Source: Hyphodiscus hymeniophilus
Taxonomy: Eukaryota; Ascomycota; Leotiomycetes; Helotiales; Hyphodiscaceae
NCBI GenBank assembly: GCA_016508695.1
Contig: VNKQ01000013.1
Span: 1,178,001 to 1,242,000, forward strand
Length of the DNA stretch: 64,000 bases
Reading direction: 5' to 3'
The stretch's first letter is position 1. Each line of letters starts with the position of its first letter. Shown here piece by piece: positions 1-11,940 of the stretch. The notes under the pieces were generated by a model. The model was not told the DNA's origin. It did not search any database and saw only the letters and a list, made by a program, of their open reading frames with translations. A program made the position numbers and the translations under genes.

Positions 1-2146
1 TCGGAGGATGTGGAGCAGTGTTGGAGACTGGATCAATTGACGGGCGAGGTTCGGACGCAATATGGAAGCCTGTATCGCCGTTAGGAGCAGTGTCTGGCAC
101 TGGAGGCCGGTACTGTGATCCAGCTTGCGCTTCTCTGCCTGATGGTATTTTGGCATTGTATAACTTGGTCTACTTCCTGATGACTTCTATCGCTGCAATA
201 GATCTCTGGCCTTGCAGTATTCTCTGATGGCACTTTAAATGTGTTCAAGTCTGTGTTTGTGGGTTTCCCGTGAAGGTGCGACTCATCGGATGGATTTGCT
301 GAAATCATGGTGAATGGGCTACTATCATCATAGGACTTGGGTAGCATGAGCTTCAAAGAGGCGTAGGCGGAAAGAAAGAGATGTCTCTTTGACACATCCG
401 TGTCGCTCGGAAATACTAGCAGGTTACAATCCCCCCTTATCACAGCAGACTCATCGTCAGTGAACAGGGCGTCTTCGTCCTACAATAACCTTGTTTGATA
501 CGAGAGGTCGTTATTGGGTTTTGGACAGGAAGTGGGATGCCACCACAGCCATTTTCATCGCGAGTCGAGAGTGCATATCTTCCGACTTCCTTGTGATGAC
601 GAAGATCTCTGACTTTGGCAAGCAGAGGAAAGGAAACAAATTTGACCAGACAGCATATTCGAAGGCAGTACTGTCATTCTACAGCGCAGTACGGCATACA
701 GATGCTGGACTCGTTGAAAAATATTGTCATCTCACTGGATGGCACAATGGATAAGAAACGTACTCGACAGCGATAAAGCCCTTCGACAGCGATAAAGCTG
801 TCCGACATCGAAATAGCTGTCGACATCATGGAGTGTTGATGCGAATCTTTCTGTGGCAAAAAGATCGGTCTTCGATCTGACCACAAGAACGTGAAGTCTA
901 TAATGAATTAACATACCCCGTATATGTATCCCCACTTCGTCAAGTCACCATGCTCCACGTACTGTTCGAGAGTCAGATTGTTGAAGGTTGCAGTCTGTCT
1001 TGGTCTGTAGGACAGTTTAAATAAGAGACGGTGGGTCGGAAACAGTGAATACCAAGCACCAAAAATACCCGGGAATCAATAGTCAATATAAAAGTGGCAC
1101 AAGTCACGCAAGAAATCTCAATCTACGCTGGTAAGGTTCGAGAATCAATAGAGGAGCGGGGATGGCCAAACAGGCCAAACAACTTCCCTACAAGGAATCG
1201 CAAATACATATTTAGAATATTTCATCGACCTGGTCTCCGTTGTCGCAAATACCAGTGAAGCAAACCGAAGTAAAGGAGATTGACTGTGTATTTTAAACAC
1301 ATTGGGCCCCGAGTAGCTTTCAGTAGGTATGTAGCGGCAATTCAGCAACAAGACCTGACTTAAGACCGCAGAAGTGCAACTCAAATCCAAGGAATGAGTG
1401 ACATTGGACTTCGAAGTCAGACCTACTGCGAACTTCATACTAGCCACAGTCTCAACCCACTCATTCCCAAAGCCATCTATGAGACTCACCGCTCGGCCCG
1501 TCATCCTCTCAAACGACTTGAGAGTGAACCCAAACAGTACAAAGCCATAATCACACCGAGGATTCCAGGTCTGCGGTCGAGATAGGTTGGGCTCCGGAAT
1601 TATAAAGAATGTGCCAGAGTAGGAACCTTTGGGCTCTTTATAAATGATGCGGTAGTTGCAACAAAATGAAATACAGATATATTTAGAGGACAGGAAAAGA
1701 CTCTGTCCCACGAACTGTGAATTTCAGGAGTGCATGACCCGCAGACTGCAGCTTGTATAGCCGGCAATTCAAGATATCGAGATGATCGACGATATTGCAG
1801 ATGTGTAAGACCCAGATTTGGATCTTCTACAAGAGACAGCCTCGAACCACAACCGTTAGATCCACGGGAGAATAGGCAAGCAAGATTCTTGATGAAAACT
1901 TTACCTGTTCTTAAAAAAAAAGGATGGCGACATAAGCTGCCCAGATAGGGAGTGGGTGGGACAAATGAAATTAGCATTCGAGAAGTCTAACTATTCATCT
2001 CGATACACCCGCCAGACGCCAAAAATGCAGAATTCAGAATACTTCACAGGCATTCCCGACTTTTCACCGGACTCCATACAGCATATACTCGCGCACCATC
2101 TCTGCGCATCCCACTCTTACACTCCCTCTCGCACATCGTTCTTCAC
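1..2146. other. Intergenic stretch with protein-like relics, no intact gene
   Basis: No complete gene could be built here. Three pieces look protein-like. On the plus strand, 491-754 is an 87-residue frame ending in a TAA. On the minus strand, 81-463 is an open stretch that starts right after a TTGTAG acceptor-like site. On the minus strand, 1145-1711 is a 188-residue open frame of unknown type. A short direct repeat (unit beginning CGACAGCGATAAAG) lies near 769-800. The right end, from about 2000, would be the 3' flank of the GH47 gene. Confidence 0.4.
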
Positions 2147-5100
2147 TCAAGGTGAAACCTCCCTCTTGAAGGGATGAGCCTCAGTATTCAAGACCCACTC
2201 ATCCAAGCTAATCGTCTCTGGCGTCGAATACAGTAGATAGAAATACTTCAGCGTCTCAGCCAACCAGAAACTCTCCATCTCATCGATCTGCTCCGATTTA
2301 TCCACAGTAACGTCATAGATCGCTGAGTGACCATATGGAGAGGATGTGTGCTTGATGATGGATTCGAACATGTTCCAGCCTTTGTCTTGCCAAGTAGGGT
2401 CGCCGGTTATGCGGTACATATACCATACCGATTCGATGGCTTCGGGTCTAGGGAAATTTAGATCAGACTATGAAAGAATGGTTGAGGTTTATTGTAGGAC
2501 TCACCTGAGAATATATTTCCTGCCACGGATTGTCACATATCCTGGAGGCAGAGCCTCTTGTGCGATCCGCTTTTCGACATACTCTTTGTGTGACAGAGGC
2601 CGCATAGGATCGGGGAGGGTCTCAGCTGTGGCTGCGGATTCCTGTGGGGTATGCTGTTGTAACGGTACTTCAGCCTGTCGACCGGCTGCCAAACCACGCA
2701 ACTCAACTTCGGTTGCAAGGGTTTTGTCCATGTAAAGGTTGTCTTTGGGTGTCACAGCGGATGATGGCGATGAAACGCCTTGCATTGCACCGATATCATT
2801 TGCTGCATCCTTCTTATAGTTCTGCTTGGCCTGCGCAACATCGTCTTGGAAATTGCGTGGGACAGCCTTTGATTCCTCAATGGCACCAAATTGCCGTTTC
2901 CGTAACGAGACAGGCTTTAATGTCGGAGCCGGTTCAATGGTGTGAGTAAGGTCAGTGAGAGATGAGGAAAGCTTGGCCTTTGCCTCCTGCCTTAAAACGT
3001 CCTCATGCTGAGTCCTCGGAGGAACATCAGCTGCTTGTTTGGCATCTAATAGTTCTTGATCTGCTTTTGTCAAAACAGCTTCTGCCAACCTCACCTTCTC
3101 CGCATCTCGAGCTTCTTTCTGCACAATGTAGTCTGCAAGCGTTTGATCCCGGGATGCAAACATCGGGTCAAGAAACTCCCAGTATGCCGTTTCGTTCCAG
3201 GTACATTGCTCAGCGCTCTCGCAAGGAAGAACTGTGGCGCCTTCTGGCATTATTCCGGAAGGGGTGGCTTCGTAAGCCCAGACACAACCGTCAGCTAGCT
3301 TTATTGCGAGCTCGAGGTCCCCTTCAAGACCGAAGATTTTGGCTCCCATGCCAATCATGCCACCGATAAAGCACGTGAGATGTTCCACTTCAGCAGTGAG
3401 TTTGAGATCCTTCTCAGGCTCTCCAAAAGTCGTGACTAATCCGGAGAACAAGATGTCGCGGTCTCCTGGAACCATTGGCCGGTAGAGCATCCATTTCCTG
3501 ACTGCATCGATAGTCTTGATATACATCTGTTTATACTTTTCTTCACGGCCACTTAATAGGAGATATTGCTGGACATGTTAGCATGATGGCAAATGCCTGA
3601 GACTGATCAAAACACCTTTGGGAAGTACTCATAAGTAGAGTCTTGGCCTCCACCCATGGAGAATTTGTTTCGACCGTACGAGTTACCAGCGTCCAATCCT
3701 TGCGGCGTGCAATCCCAATCACTTAAAGCATTACCCAATGCCTTCTTTGCACCAGACATGTCGATCGGCAAGCCGGTGACAGGATCAGTCACGACATCAG
3801 ATGTCGTAGGGTTCGTGGTTCCGGATTTCACAACCGTGGAATCAACGGCCGGCGCGTCTCTCGTTGCTGGAGCCTGAGATTGAGCTAGAGTGCTGTTTGA
3901 TATTCCGGCATCGCCCAAATCTCTCTTAGATTGCCCTCTCGTACCGCTATTATCGTCCCATCCAACAATCTTAGCCTTACTTGGCTGTCCCAGCGTTGGC
4001 GGGGCTATCTGCACTTCTAGCTCAGCGGGCTCTTGACCCTTCATCCCCTTCTTTTTTGGCTCGGCCACAGTCTTAGGCGAGCTGGGCTCATATCCATGAG
4101 GTGGATCCGCATCCTTCGCGGGAGTAAGAGGGGCATTTTCCGAGTTGGCGATAGGCTGATTCGTAGTCAGAGGAACAGAACGATTGCATCCTGAAGCATC
4201 AATGCTATCAGGGAAGACTCCATCAAGCTGAGTGCCGCGTTCTTGCCATTCGTACAAGGCGTTAGTGATTCGAGCAATGGCATCGTAATAACGAGGTTCC
4301 TTCGTCAACTGTGCCAGTCTCGTAAACTCCATAGCAAGAGATCCAAGCTCTGCTGTGTTAGATCTCTGGCTAGCGCGGTGCGGTTGAGATGCAAATGTTG
4401 GTTTCCACCGGTAAAACAAAACTGGCATCCTGTTGGGAGTATCAAATGCTCCCATCAAGATGTCCGCCAACTCCACAGCTTTCTCCAACAAATTCTTGTA
4501 TATGCCACCACTAACATCATATGCAGCGAGCAGACCTCCTAGGTATCTTATAGTTGTTTCGAAAACCGGGATATCGCTTCGCGGACTCGTAGTGAAATCG
4601 ATCAGATCAACAGCTCTGGCTGCCTCCTCAAACTCTTCTTGCAACCCCATTATCCACAGCGTATCAAGAGTATCTACCAAAGTTGCAGCCCAGCTACAGA
4701 ATGGATCCCTAAATTTTCCAGACACAGGTGATAGCTCATCATGCAGCCATGCATAGCTCTTATATCCATTCCACGCTCTCTGAAACTCCTCCCGCACCTT
4801 GTTCTGTCGCTTCTCGCGGTTGATCTTGGCATCTGGTGTCTCGTCATTGAAAACATGTTGGATCTTCGGTATCGGAACTGGCGCGCCTGTTGGGAGTCGA
4901 ATGAGAGACTCCGTAGGGACGGGCCAATTCTCGACTTGCCTCTCCCAATGTATCGTCGTGGGTACAGCACTGAACGATGGGAGTTCTTGTCTGCCGGGCT
5001 GGCCAATGGGATGTATCTCTTCCGTCGAGTCCCCCTCTTCGGTCACTGTTGCTCCAGGTTTTGTCCTGTGAGGTAGCACGACGTGAGGGAGTGTCGGAAC

Positions 5101-5394
5101 GACAGCGAGAATAGAACTTGTGCTGGACGGCTTTGGAGCCGGAGTCTGAGTTGCGACTTCGCTCACAGGAGGCTTCATCTGCAGGAACCCAGGCTTTTCT
5201 GAGTCTTTTGGATATCCGTTCAATTCCTTGAGCGGGTGTGGTGAGTCTCCATGATCGTCTTCTATGGGCGACTGCTCATGTTTTGCGTCAATTAGATAGT
5301 CCCAAGTATGCGAATAGCGAAGTAAAAGGAGTGAGAATACGGCAGCGAACGCAAGGAAGACTCGATAGCGTCGGAAACGAAGCATTCGCAGCAT
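2147..5394 (-). CDS. Class I alpha-1,2-mannosidase (GH47), type II membrane form with large insertions
   Basis: Three exons read 5394-3616, 3568-2505 and 2447-2147, giving 1047 residues. Introns of 47 and 57 bp have GT-AG ends, and the first has a CTAAC branch. An N-terminal hydrophobic anchor spans about residues 8-26. GH47 blocks follow: the WNGYKSYAWLHDEL region, DTLDTLWIMGL, then the EHLTCFIGGM block in exon 2 and RPEAIESV across the second junction. The near-terminal NTEAHPF carries the conserved calcium-binding threonine (about residue 1036). Family members trim mannose from N-glycans in the ER/Golgi or act in glycoprotein quality control. The domain is interrupted by two low-complexity insertions, after SIDASGCNRS in exon 1 and after MFASRDQTL in exon 2, so the protein is about twice the length of a minimal GH47 enzyme. 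Which subfamily it belongs to (Golgi trimming or ERAD-type) is not clear. Confidence 0.92.
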
Positions 5395-6310
5395 TTTGGG
5401 GCAATGCTGAGTTCGTGAGTGTAAGCTTCGGAAGATCGCGAAGTTGTGTCGCGTGCCTCTTAATTTATCCCTGTTGAGCCCTTGGTCTCATCGTCGCGGA
5501 GCAGATCGAATCGTATGTGCCTCATAAATCGACCAAATGAAAGCAATTGAGTTTTGCAACCGATTTGGAGAAGAGCCTAACACAGAGAAGAAACGTAGAG
5601 GTGTGCATTGTTTGGGATCTAGGCTTGGATGTACGGATAGTCTTGGCATCTCGTTCAATTGGCTCTCTACGTTGTAGGTCAGCTCTAGGTTACTTACGGT
5701 ACATGGCCTCCTTTTGGGCCAGGATAAAAGGGGCACATCTTGACAAATATTGAAGTTAAGAGCCTAATCGGGCGCTGCGCAAGAGCACAGTAGATTGATC
5801 CTTAAACGTTGTACTCTTCAATTGCAGTATGCAAAGCAGTAATTCGGACGAGCGTCTTGAGTTCTCTCAAACCTTTCAAGCAGTCTAGTTCAAGCAGCTT
5901 CACATAAATGATTGGCTTTCACTTCAGCTTTCAACGGTGATTCTATCGCCCCGTTTACCCCACCTAAGGTACGAAGTAGTAAGGAGCATGATGCATGCTT
6001 AACAGGGTATGGCCCAATTTAAAAGGGGGTGCTCCATCTCGGAAGCAGCTTACCGAAAAGAAATCAGAGGAAGTCAGTAATAATAAGATACAAGAACTTC
6101 GAAGACAAATATCTGTCTGTCTTTCACTGACATCTCCAAATCGAACTCTTATGCGATGCAGCCGGATTCTTCGTGACTTTTGTAGTAGTATAGTACATTG
6201 TACACAGCGTTACATTCGCAAACGAAAGCGCCAAGCTCCGCTTTTTTGCTAAATACCACCTGCATACATCGATGCAGAGCCAACACTGAGCGTCACAAGA
6301 TTTATTTAAT
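5395..6310. other. Intergenic: GH47 promoter and CCT6 3' flank
   Basis: This spacer holds the promoter of the minus-strand GH47 gene (left part) and the 3' end of CCT6 (right part). No coding signal, repeat or RNA gene was recognised. Confidence 0.6.
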
Positions 6311-8191
6311 CTACTCGTCCATTCCAGGGCCTGGACCTCCCTGTCTGCCCATTTGCCGTGCCTTGAGCAACTCGTCGCACAGGAGAAGATTCGAAGCAAT
6401 ACCGGAACTGGATGCGATGCAATTTCGAAGGACACGGAAAGAGTCGTAGACCCCCTCTAGAACCGGATCCATAGGCTCACCGGTTGATAAATCCAGACCG
6501 ACGACGTTACCCTCTGCTTGTTCGTCTTGAAGACTGGCGACTGTTCCAAGTTAGTTTGATCATGTTGCAGAGGAGAAGGATGCTCACGTGAATCTTGAAT
6601 ATCATGTCCAGCGTTTGCTGCCAATGTTTTCGGGATAATCAGAAGAGCATCTGCAAATGCCTGCACTCCCCACTTCGCCTTGCCTTTGACTGTCTTACGA
6701 AATGCCTCACTGTTCAAGTGCGCTGCACATGCTACTTGGAAAGCTCCTGCTCCTGGAACAACACTCTTGTCGACAATCATGTTGTAGACACTTCGAAGGC
6801 CATCGCGAACAGCGTCGGTGATTTGGGTGATGGTGTGCTGATTGGGTCCCTTGATCAAGAGGGTCACGGATTTCGGCTCCTTCACATCTTCAATGAATGT
6901 GTACTTCTCCTCTCCCAGTTGATGCTCGTAGACCAATCCTGCCCAACCCAAGATATCTGGAGTCAGATCATCGACACTGTTTTGTCCAGTGCCACCGCAG
7001 ATCAACTGTAATCTCTCCATATTCCGTCGCTTGGCTCGTCTCAAAGCGAAGATGCCATTCTTAACCAAAACATCGAGAGATAGAGGATCGATGCCCTTTT
7101 GGTTGATGATGACAAAACCCTTCTTTGGGTCGTTACCACAAACCTCCTTCTTCAGCTCAACGATTTTCCTCAACTTCTCGTCCACAAATCGACGTTCGCT
7201 CTCGACAAGCTTATCTCTTTGCTCCGCACTTGAGTAGTAGAAACCAGAGTTAATCTCGGACTTCTCATACTCTAAGCTCACATTCAAACTGAGAATGAAT
7301 GCGTTCTCAACTCGCTTCGGCATATCAGGATGTCTTGCTCCATGGTCAAGGGCCAGACCTCTGATTAGTTGAGTCTCGGATGCGGTTCGATGTTGCATCT
7401 TCATAATTTCGACCATGTGTAAATCGGGCTTCGCAGGGGGTTGATAGATGGAGAGCACAGCGTCAACAATATCAGGGGTAAGCTTATCCGCGAGAGTGTG
7501 ATTAAGCTTGGTAGAAAGGGAGGTACGCGCGACAGATAGGAGTAGTTCTCGGTCGACTTCCTTGTCAAGCTTGAATGTGTCAAGGAACTAGCGAAACCGC
7601 ATATTAGTAAAGCCAACCACAGAGGACATCTTTACGGACCTTCAAAGCCTCCGCCTTGGCAATCTCGTAGCCATCTGTGATGATTCTAGGATGCAGACCT
7701 TCCGAAATGTATCTATCGGCCTGCTTCAAAAGTTCGCCAACAAGGAGTACCACGGATGTTGTTCCATCACCACAAATATCATCCTGTGCTGTGGCTGCTC
7801 GTGCGATCATCACCGCCGTTGGGTTTTGTATTTGCATTTCTCGTAGAAGGACATTCCCATCCTTTGTAAGTTTAATCTACGCACGTTATATTAGATATTA
7901 GAAGCAGATGTCGTGTGGAGAAGAGTCTTTCGTACCGCGCCAGCACCATCAACGAGCCTTCGGACCGTTAGCTAGAGACAGATGTGATGAAGGAGGGGGT
8001 ACAAACATCTTTATAGTTCCCAAGGGTCCCAAATTCGATTTTAAGACCTCCTGTAAACCTTCTCCAGCTTGGATATTGACTTTCAGAGCTTCTCCTCTCC
8101 TCTAAGATGCTGTCAGTTGGATTCTTCGAAGCTACCAGATGAGACCCACTCTCGACTCAGCCTTCGGGTTGAGGAGCTGTGCGGCAGACAT
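6311..8191 (-). CDS. cct6: T-complex protein 1 subunit zeta (CCT6)
   Basis: Six exons: 8191-8150, 8101-8007, 7957-7936, 7876-7640, 7587-6588 and 6540-6311, giving 541 residues, the usual length for this subunit. It is one of eight subunits of the cytosolic CCT/TRiC chaperonin, which folds actin, tubulin and WD40 proteins with ATP. The N-terminus has the zeta-type LLNPKAES motif. KLTKDGNVLL (about 55-64) and GDGTTS (about 89-94) form the nucleotide site, and HDIQDS and NVVGLDLSTGEPMDP mark the C-terminal equatorial part. The start is the internal ATG at 8191 rather than the upstream in-frame ATG, because family identity begins there. Exon 3 is a 22-nt microexon and rebuilds KMLVDGAGA exactly. 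The gene diverges from a prenylcysteine oxidase gene 264 bp away. Confidence 0.96.
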
Positions 8192-8455
8192 TTTGGCGAG
8201 TTCAGATCTTAATCCCTGGGTCTGATTTGTAGATCTGGATGCTGTCGAGGAAGTATGAGGTTGCTCTGTCGAATGCGGAAGCTTTTTTTCATAGGGTCGC
8301 GCGCGGACGCGAGTGTTAAAATGGTCACTGTGGCCCACCGTATCTTGCGAGGCTGACACCAACGACAGCCTCCCTTCTGGTGCTTTCTTCAAGTACACAT
8401 CTTCGATTTTCTGTTCAAACCATCTATTTCTTCTTAGGCATCAACTCTTCTCAGC
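8192..8455. promoter_or_regulatory. Shared divergent promoter, CCT6 / prenylcysteine oxidase
   Basis: Only 264 bp separate the two start codons, so both promoters must lie here. The CCT6 frame is open upstream of its start but shows no chaperonin similarity. No specific factor site was identified. Confidence 0.6.
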
Positions 8456-10796
8456 ATGTACGGGAGCTGGAACTTCGTCGTTACGCTGATCGTCATATCT
8501 CTCTGCCGCCAGGTTCTTGGTTTTTGGCCTTTCGATGTCTTAGCATCAAGTGACAGCCCAGACGAAGTCTACGACACCTCCAAAGCCAAACGCATTGCAA
8601 TCATCGGTACGTTTGAATTGACTATGGAGTCTTTTGTTCGATCGATATTGGTTCGAAAATCTCATAATCCTAATATTGACCTTCGATGACCCGGCTAGAG
8701 TGTATGCAATCTTTGCTCGGCTTGAAAGTTCTGGCACTTAAGATGATCATGATTCAAAACTTATGAGCGTTTAAGAAAGAAGCAAACAGGACTTTGATAC
8801 GATGGAACAACAAGTCTCCAATGATGTCCTGCTTTTGGAGGTTCCGAAATCGAATCACAACTACCCGGACTGTAGTCATGGGTTGTGATCAACCGGAACC
8901 GACAGTAGTCTCTCAAAATAACATTAAGTGATGAGCTATTTCAATACTGTTCCACTGCTCGGGTCTTCAACTGCGAACATCTCTTCATTCTTTCCGGTAT
9001 CATATGATCTACCAAGTCCCAGAATGAGCGTGAGAATGAGAACGGCTAAAAGCCTTGACTTACATGCTGACTGACTTGATAGGTGCTGGAGCTGCCGGTT
9101 CTTCCACTTCATACTATCTACAGAAGTTTGCGAACGAATCAGGTCTCGAAATCGATGTCACTGTCTTTGAAAGATCCTCATATGTTGGAGGACGTTCCAC
9201 AACTGTGAACGCTTACGACGATCCTCTGATTCCCGTAGAACTCGGAGCAAGCATCTTTGTGGAAGTCAATACAATCCTCAAGAACTCTAGCGAGGCTTTT
9301 GGTCTGGATGCCTCAAATGCCGAGACCGAGACTGCGGAGATACTGGGTGTTTGGAATGGCCACAAGCTCGTTTTCACTCAGAAAGAGGGTGGTTGGGCGT
9401 GGTGGGATATCACCAAATTGATCGTAAGGAAGTTTTGGCTCATACAAAATCACTATTCCCTCATCTCAGTCACTCCTCAACCCTCCTGACCTCTCCCCTA
9501 TCTGCTTTTAATGTTCTCACCCAGCACGCAAAACTCTCCGGCTGTTGTAATGATATGCTTGATTAGGAAATTGCTGACTGCCGATCAACTAGTGGAAGTA
9601 CGGATGGGCTCCAGTGAGGACGAATAACTTGATGAAGAAGACCGTTGGCAAGTTCCGGAAGCTTTACGAATACCCTTTCTTTCCTTTCAGATCATTATCT
9701 GACAGGGCCTTTGATCTTGGGCTTACTGAGGTAACTGCGATGACGGGACAAGAGTTGCTCGCGGCCAACAATATTGGACCTCCTTTTTCAACGGACATCA
9801 TTCAAGCGAGTACTCGAGTTAATTATGGTCAAAACCTGAACAGCATCCACGGCTTGGAGACCATGGTCTGTATGGCGATCGAGGGGGCCATGTCTATTAA
9901 AGGGGGCAATTGGCAGATCTTCGATGCTATGCTCAAGGCCTCGAATGCTACTGTCCTGCTGAACACCGCGGTCGATGTGATTGCCAAGGACAAGGGCAAA
10001 TATGTTATGAAGACTTTGCCTAATAACACGACCTCAATCTCGGACATAGCTCCTCAAGATGAGGAAGTTTTCGATACCATTGTCCTTGCGGCACCTCTTC
10101 AATATTCTGGGATAACATTCGAGAAGGACTTTCTCAGACATACTCCAGATGAGATTCCCTACGTTAATTTGCACGTCACCCTCTTCACTTCGACACTCCC
10201 TCTTAACGGTGCTTATTTCAACCTTGATCCAGGTGCTGAAGTACCAACAACGATTCTCACAACTCTTCCACCGGACGAGGTCCCTGCCGATCCGCGACAC
10301 GGCGCGGGCTCTACTGGATTCTTTAGTATCAGCACATTGCGTACTCTTGTCAATCCAAAAACTTTACAGAAGGAACGCCTCTACAAGATCTTCTCTCCCG
10401 AAAAGATTACCCCAGAGTTCTTAACCAACATTCTAGGAGCGCCTAGTATGTATCTTTGATCACATTTTTGACCTTCGGTTAATCTTCATAGTGCCTGATG
10501 ATCTCAACACGATCGCCATCGACAGCGGAGATGCCATTTCCTGGTACTATCCTCATGAGTGGAACTCTTATCCATACGAACTTCCTCGCGTCACATTTGA
10601 GGAACTTGAGCTTTCAAGAGGCTTGTATTACACCAGTGGGATGGAGAGCTTCATCAGTACGATGGAGACGAGCGCGCTGATGGGGATGAACGTTGCACAG
10701 TTGATTGTGGATGACTACAATCAAGTCTTGGAGGTGGATAATTCGATGCAAAAAGTCATATCGGAACAGCAGGGTCAGGAGGTTGAGGAATTATGA
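8456..10796 (+). CDS. Prenylcysteine oxidase / lyase (FAD flavoprotein)
   Basis: Four exons: 8456-8606, 9083-9423, 9593-10445 and 10492-10796, giving 549 residues. The family oxidatively cleaves the thioether of farnesyl- or geranylgeranyl-cysteine released when prenylated proteins are degraded, in a lysosomal/vacuolar or secretory compartment. A signal peptide covers about residues 1-22. The Rossmann FAD motif IIGAGAAGSS (G51, G53, G56) is created exactly by joining exons 1 and 2. Exon 2 then gives the family block VTVFERSSYVGGRST with a second glycine-rich contact, and exon 3 gives RVNYGQNLNSIHGLETMVC. Exon 4 has the C-terminal GLYYTSGMES FAD-binding block. Intron 1 is 476 bp, far longer than the others in the window. 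Confidence 0.9.
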
Positions 10797-11589
10797 GGAA
10801 ACAGCATGGATAGCATCTAACCTCTCCGGACTCTCATTTTACTGGTAATACTCTAATACACTTGATGGATAATACTTCTACTACATCTTCAAGCGGTCTG
10901 GAAAGTCCTACATGGCACATAAAATTCCCACAGTTCGGCAATATAATTAGGGCCATGCTATTCAAGACTGTTGCCAGGGGGCGTTCGGAGTCACTTACGA
11001 TACACCAGACATTTCTAATCATTTCAAACCCGATTTGTCTGGAAGTCTTCGACAATTACACGATGAAAGTTAATGAAGAAAGCACGGGAGTTGACACCAT
11101 GCCTCTGTTACACTCGTGTATCGTTCACTCCTTCGCTGGAAGAGAAGATACTAAGACTGTCTGAGGTTCGTGGTTCCTCAACTGGAAAGGGATCCCCTCA
11201 GCTTTCAGCTTGATACACGAGACGGAAAATCATGGTTATTAGCAAAACTGAAGCTTACAACTCTTGCATTCATCAGGTAAAGACTGCGCCATGGAAACAA
11301 ACACACAATTTTCACGGACAGCACTTCGATATTGTCAGAACTACACGACTGCCAATCATTTGTCCAATCTGTAATTAACCCGGACTCAGTGCTGGGTTCA
11401 AGTGCAATTTTCAGATATAAACAAAAGAAAATCCAAATCGTGGAAATATGGAGACAGCATCCAATGGACAAAAGTCCTTCCTCCACATGAGAATCAGAAT
11501 CATAAAGACATAAAATCGCTCAAGACATTGTAGCATGCGCATGTAACCAATGTCAGATAACCCCCAATCCATCCCACCTTTCAGAACCC
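10797..11589. other. Intergenic, convergent 3' flanks
   Basis: This lies between the 3' end of the prenylcysteine oxidase gene and the 3' end of the small minus-strand gene at 11590. Only short shadow frames are present. Nothing was recognised. Confidence 0.6.
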
Positions 11590-11940
11590 TCAAGTCCGGA
11601 CTCCTGTATCCCACTTTACTTCTCGAACATTGACCCTGCTCTGTCGCTTGTCTGGGCCTCCTTTCCGCCAGTCCATCTTATCCAGACCCATTCTACTCAT
11701 TCGCTTGCTTGCCTTGCTCATGCTGCCGCTTCCTCTATCGCTCAGTCCTTCAGCTTCGCTGTCGCTGCTGCCTGAGCTACATTTTGCGGTGTATGTTGCG
11801 GTGGGGGAGTAGATGTATTCTCCGTCGACGTATTGTGCTTCGGAGACGAATGTACTTCGGTGATTCCGTCTGCGAGTGTACCGTTGTTCTAGACGGAAGA
11901 GCTCTAGCTTTTGTTGGAGAAGGTCGATGAGGTTGACCAT
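11590..11940 (-). CDS. Small conserved fungal protein of unknown function
   Basis: A single-exon frame of 116 residues. The N-terminal third is an amphipathic helix (MVNLIDLLQQKLELFRLEQ) followed by a basic RYTRRRNHRSTF stretch and the motif EAQYVDGEYIYSP. The rest is serine-rich and basic with no clear fold. The N-terminal block has the look of a conserved ascomycete family, and codon use is gene-like, but I cannot name a function. The start is the first ATG. A serine-rich tail with repeated RMSRM-like basic motifs could be phosphorylated; that is inference. Confidence 0.6.
   Translation of the reverse strand: MVNLIDLLQQKLELFRLEQRYTRRRNHRSTFVSEAQYVDGEYIYSPTATYTAKCSSGSSDSEAEGLSDRGSGSMSKASKRMSRMGLDKMDWRKGGPDKRQSRVNVREVKWDTGVRT

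Noticed and set aside
1145..1711. 188-residue minus-strand frame
   Set aside because: No recognisable motif and poor codon bias; possibly part of decayed DNA, not enough to call a gene.
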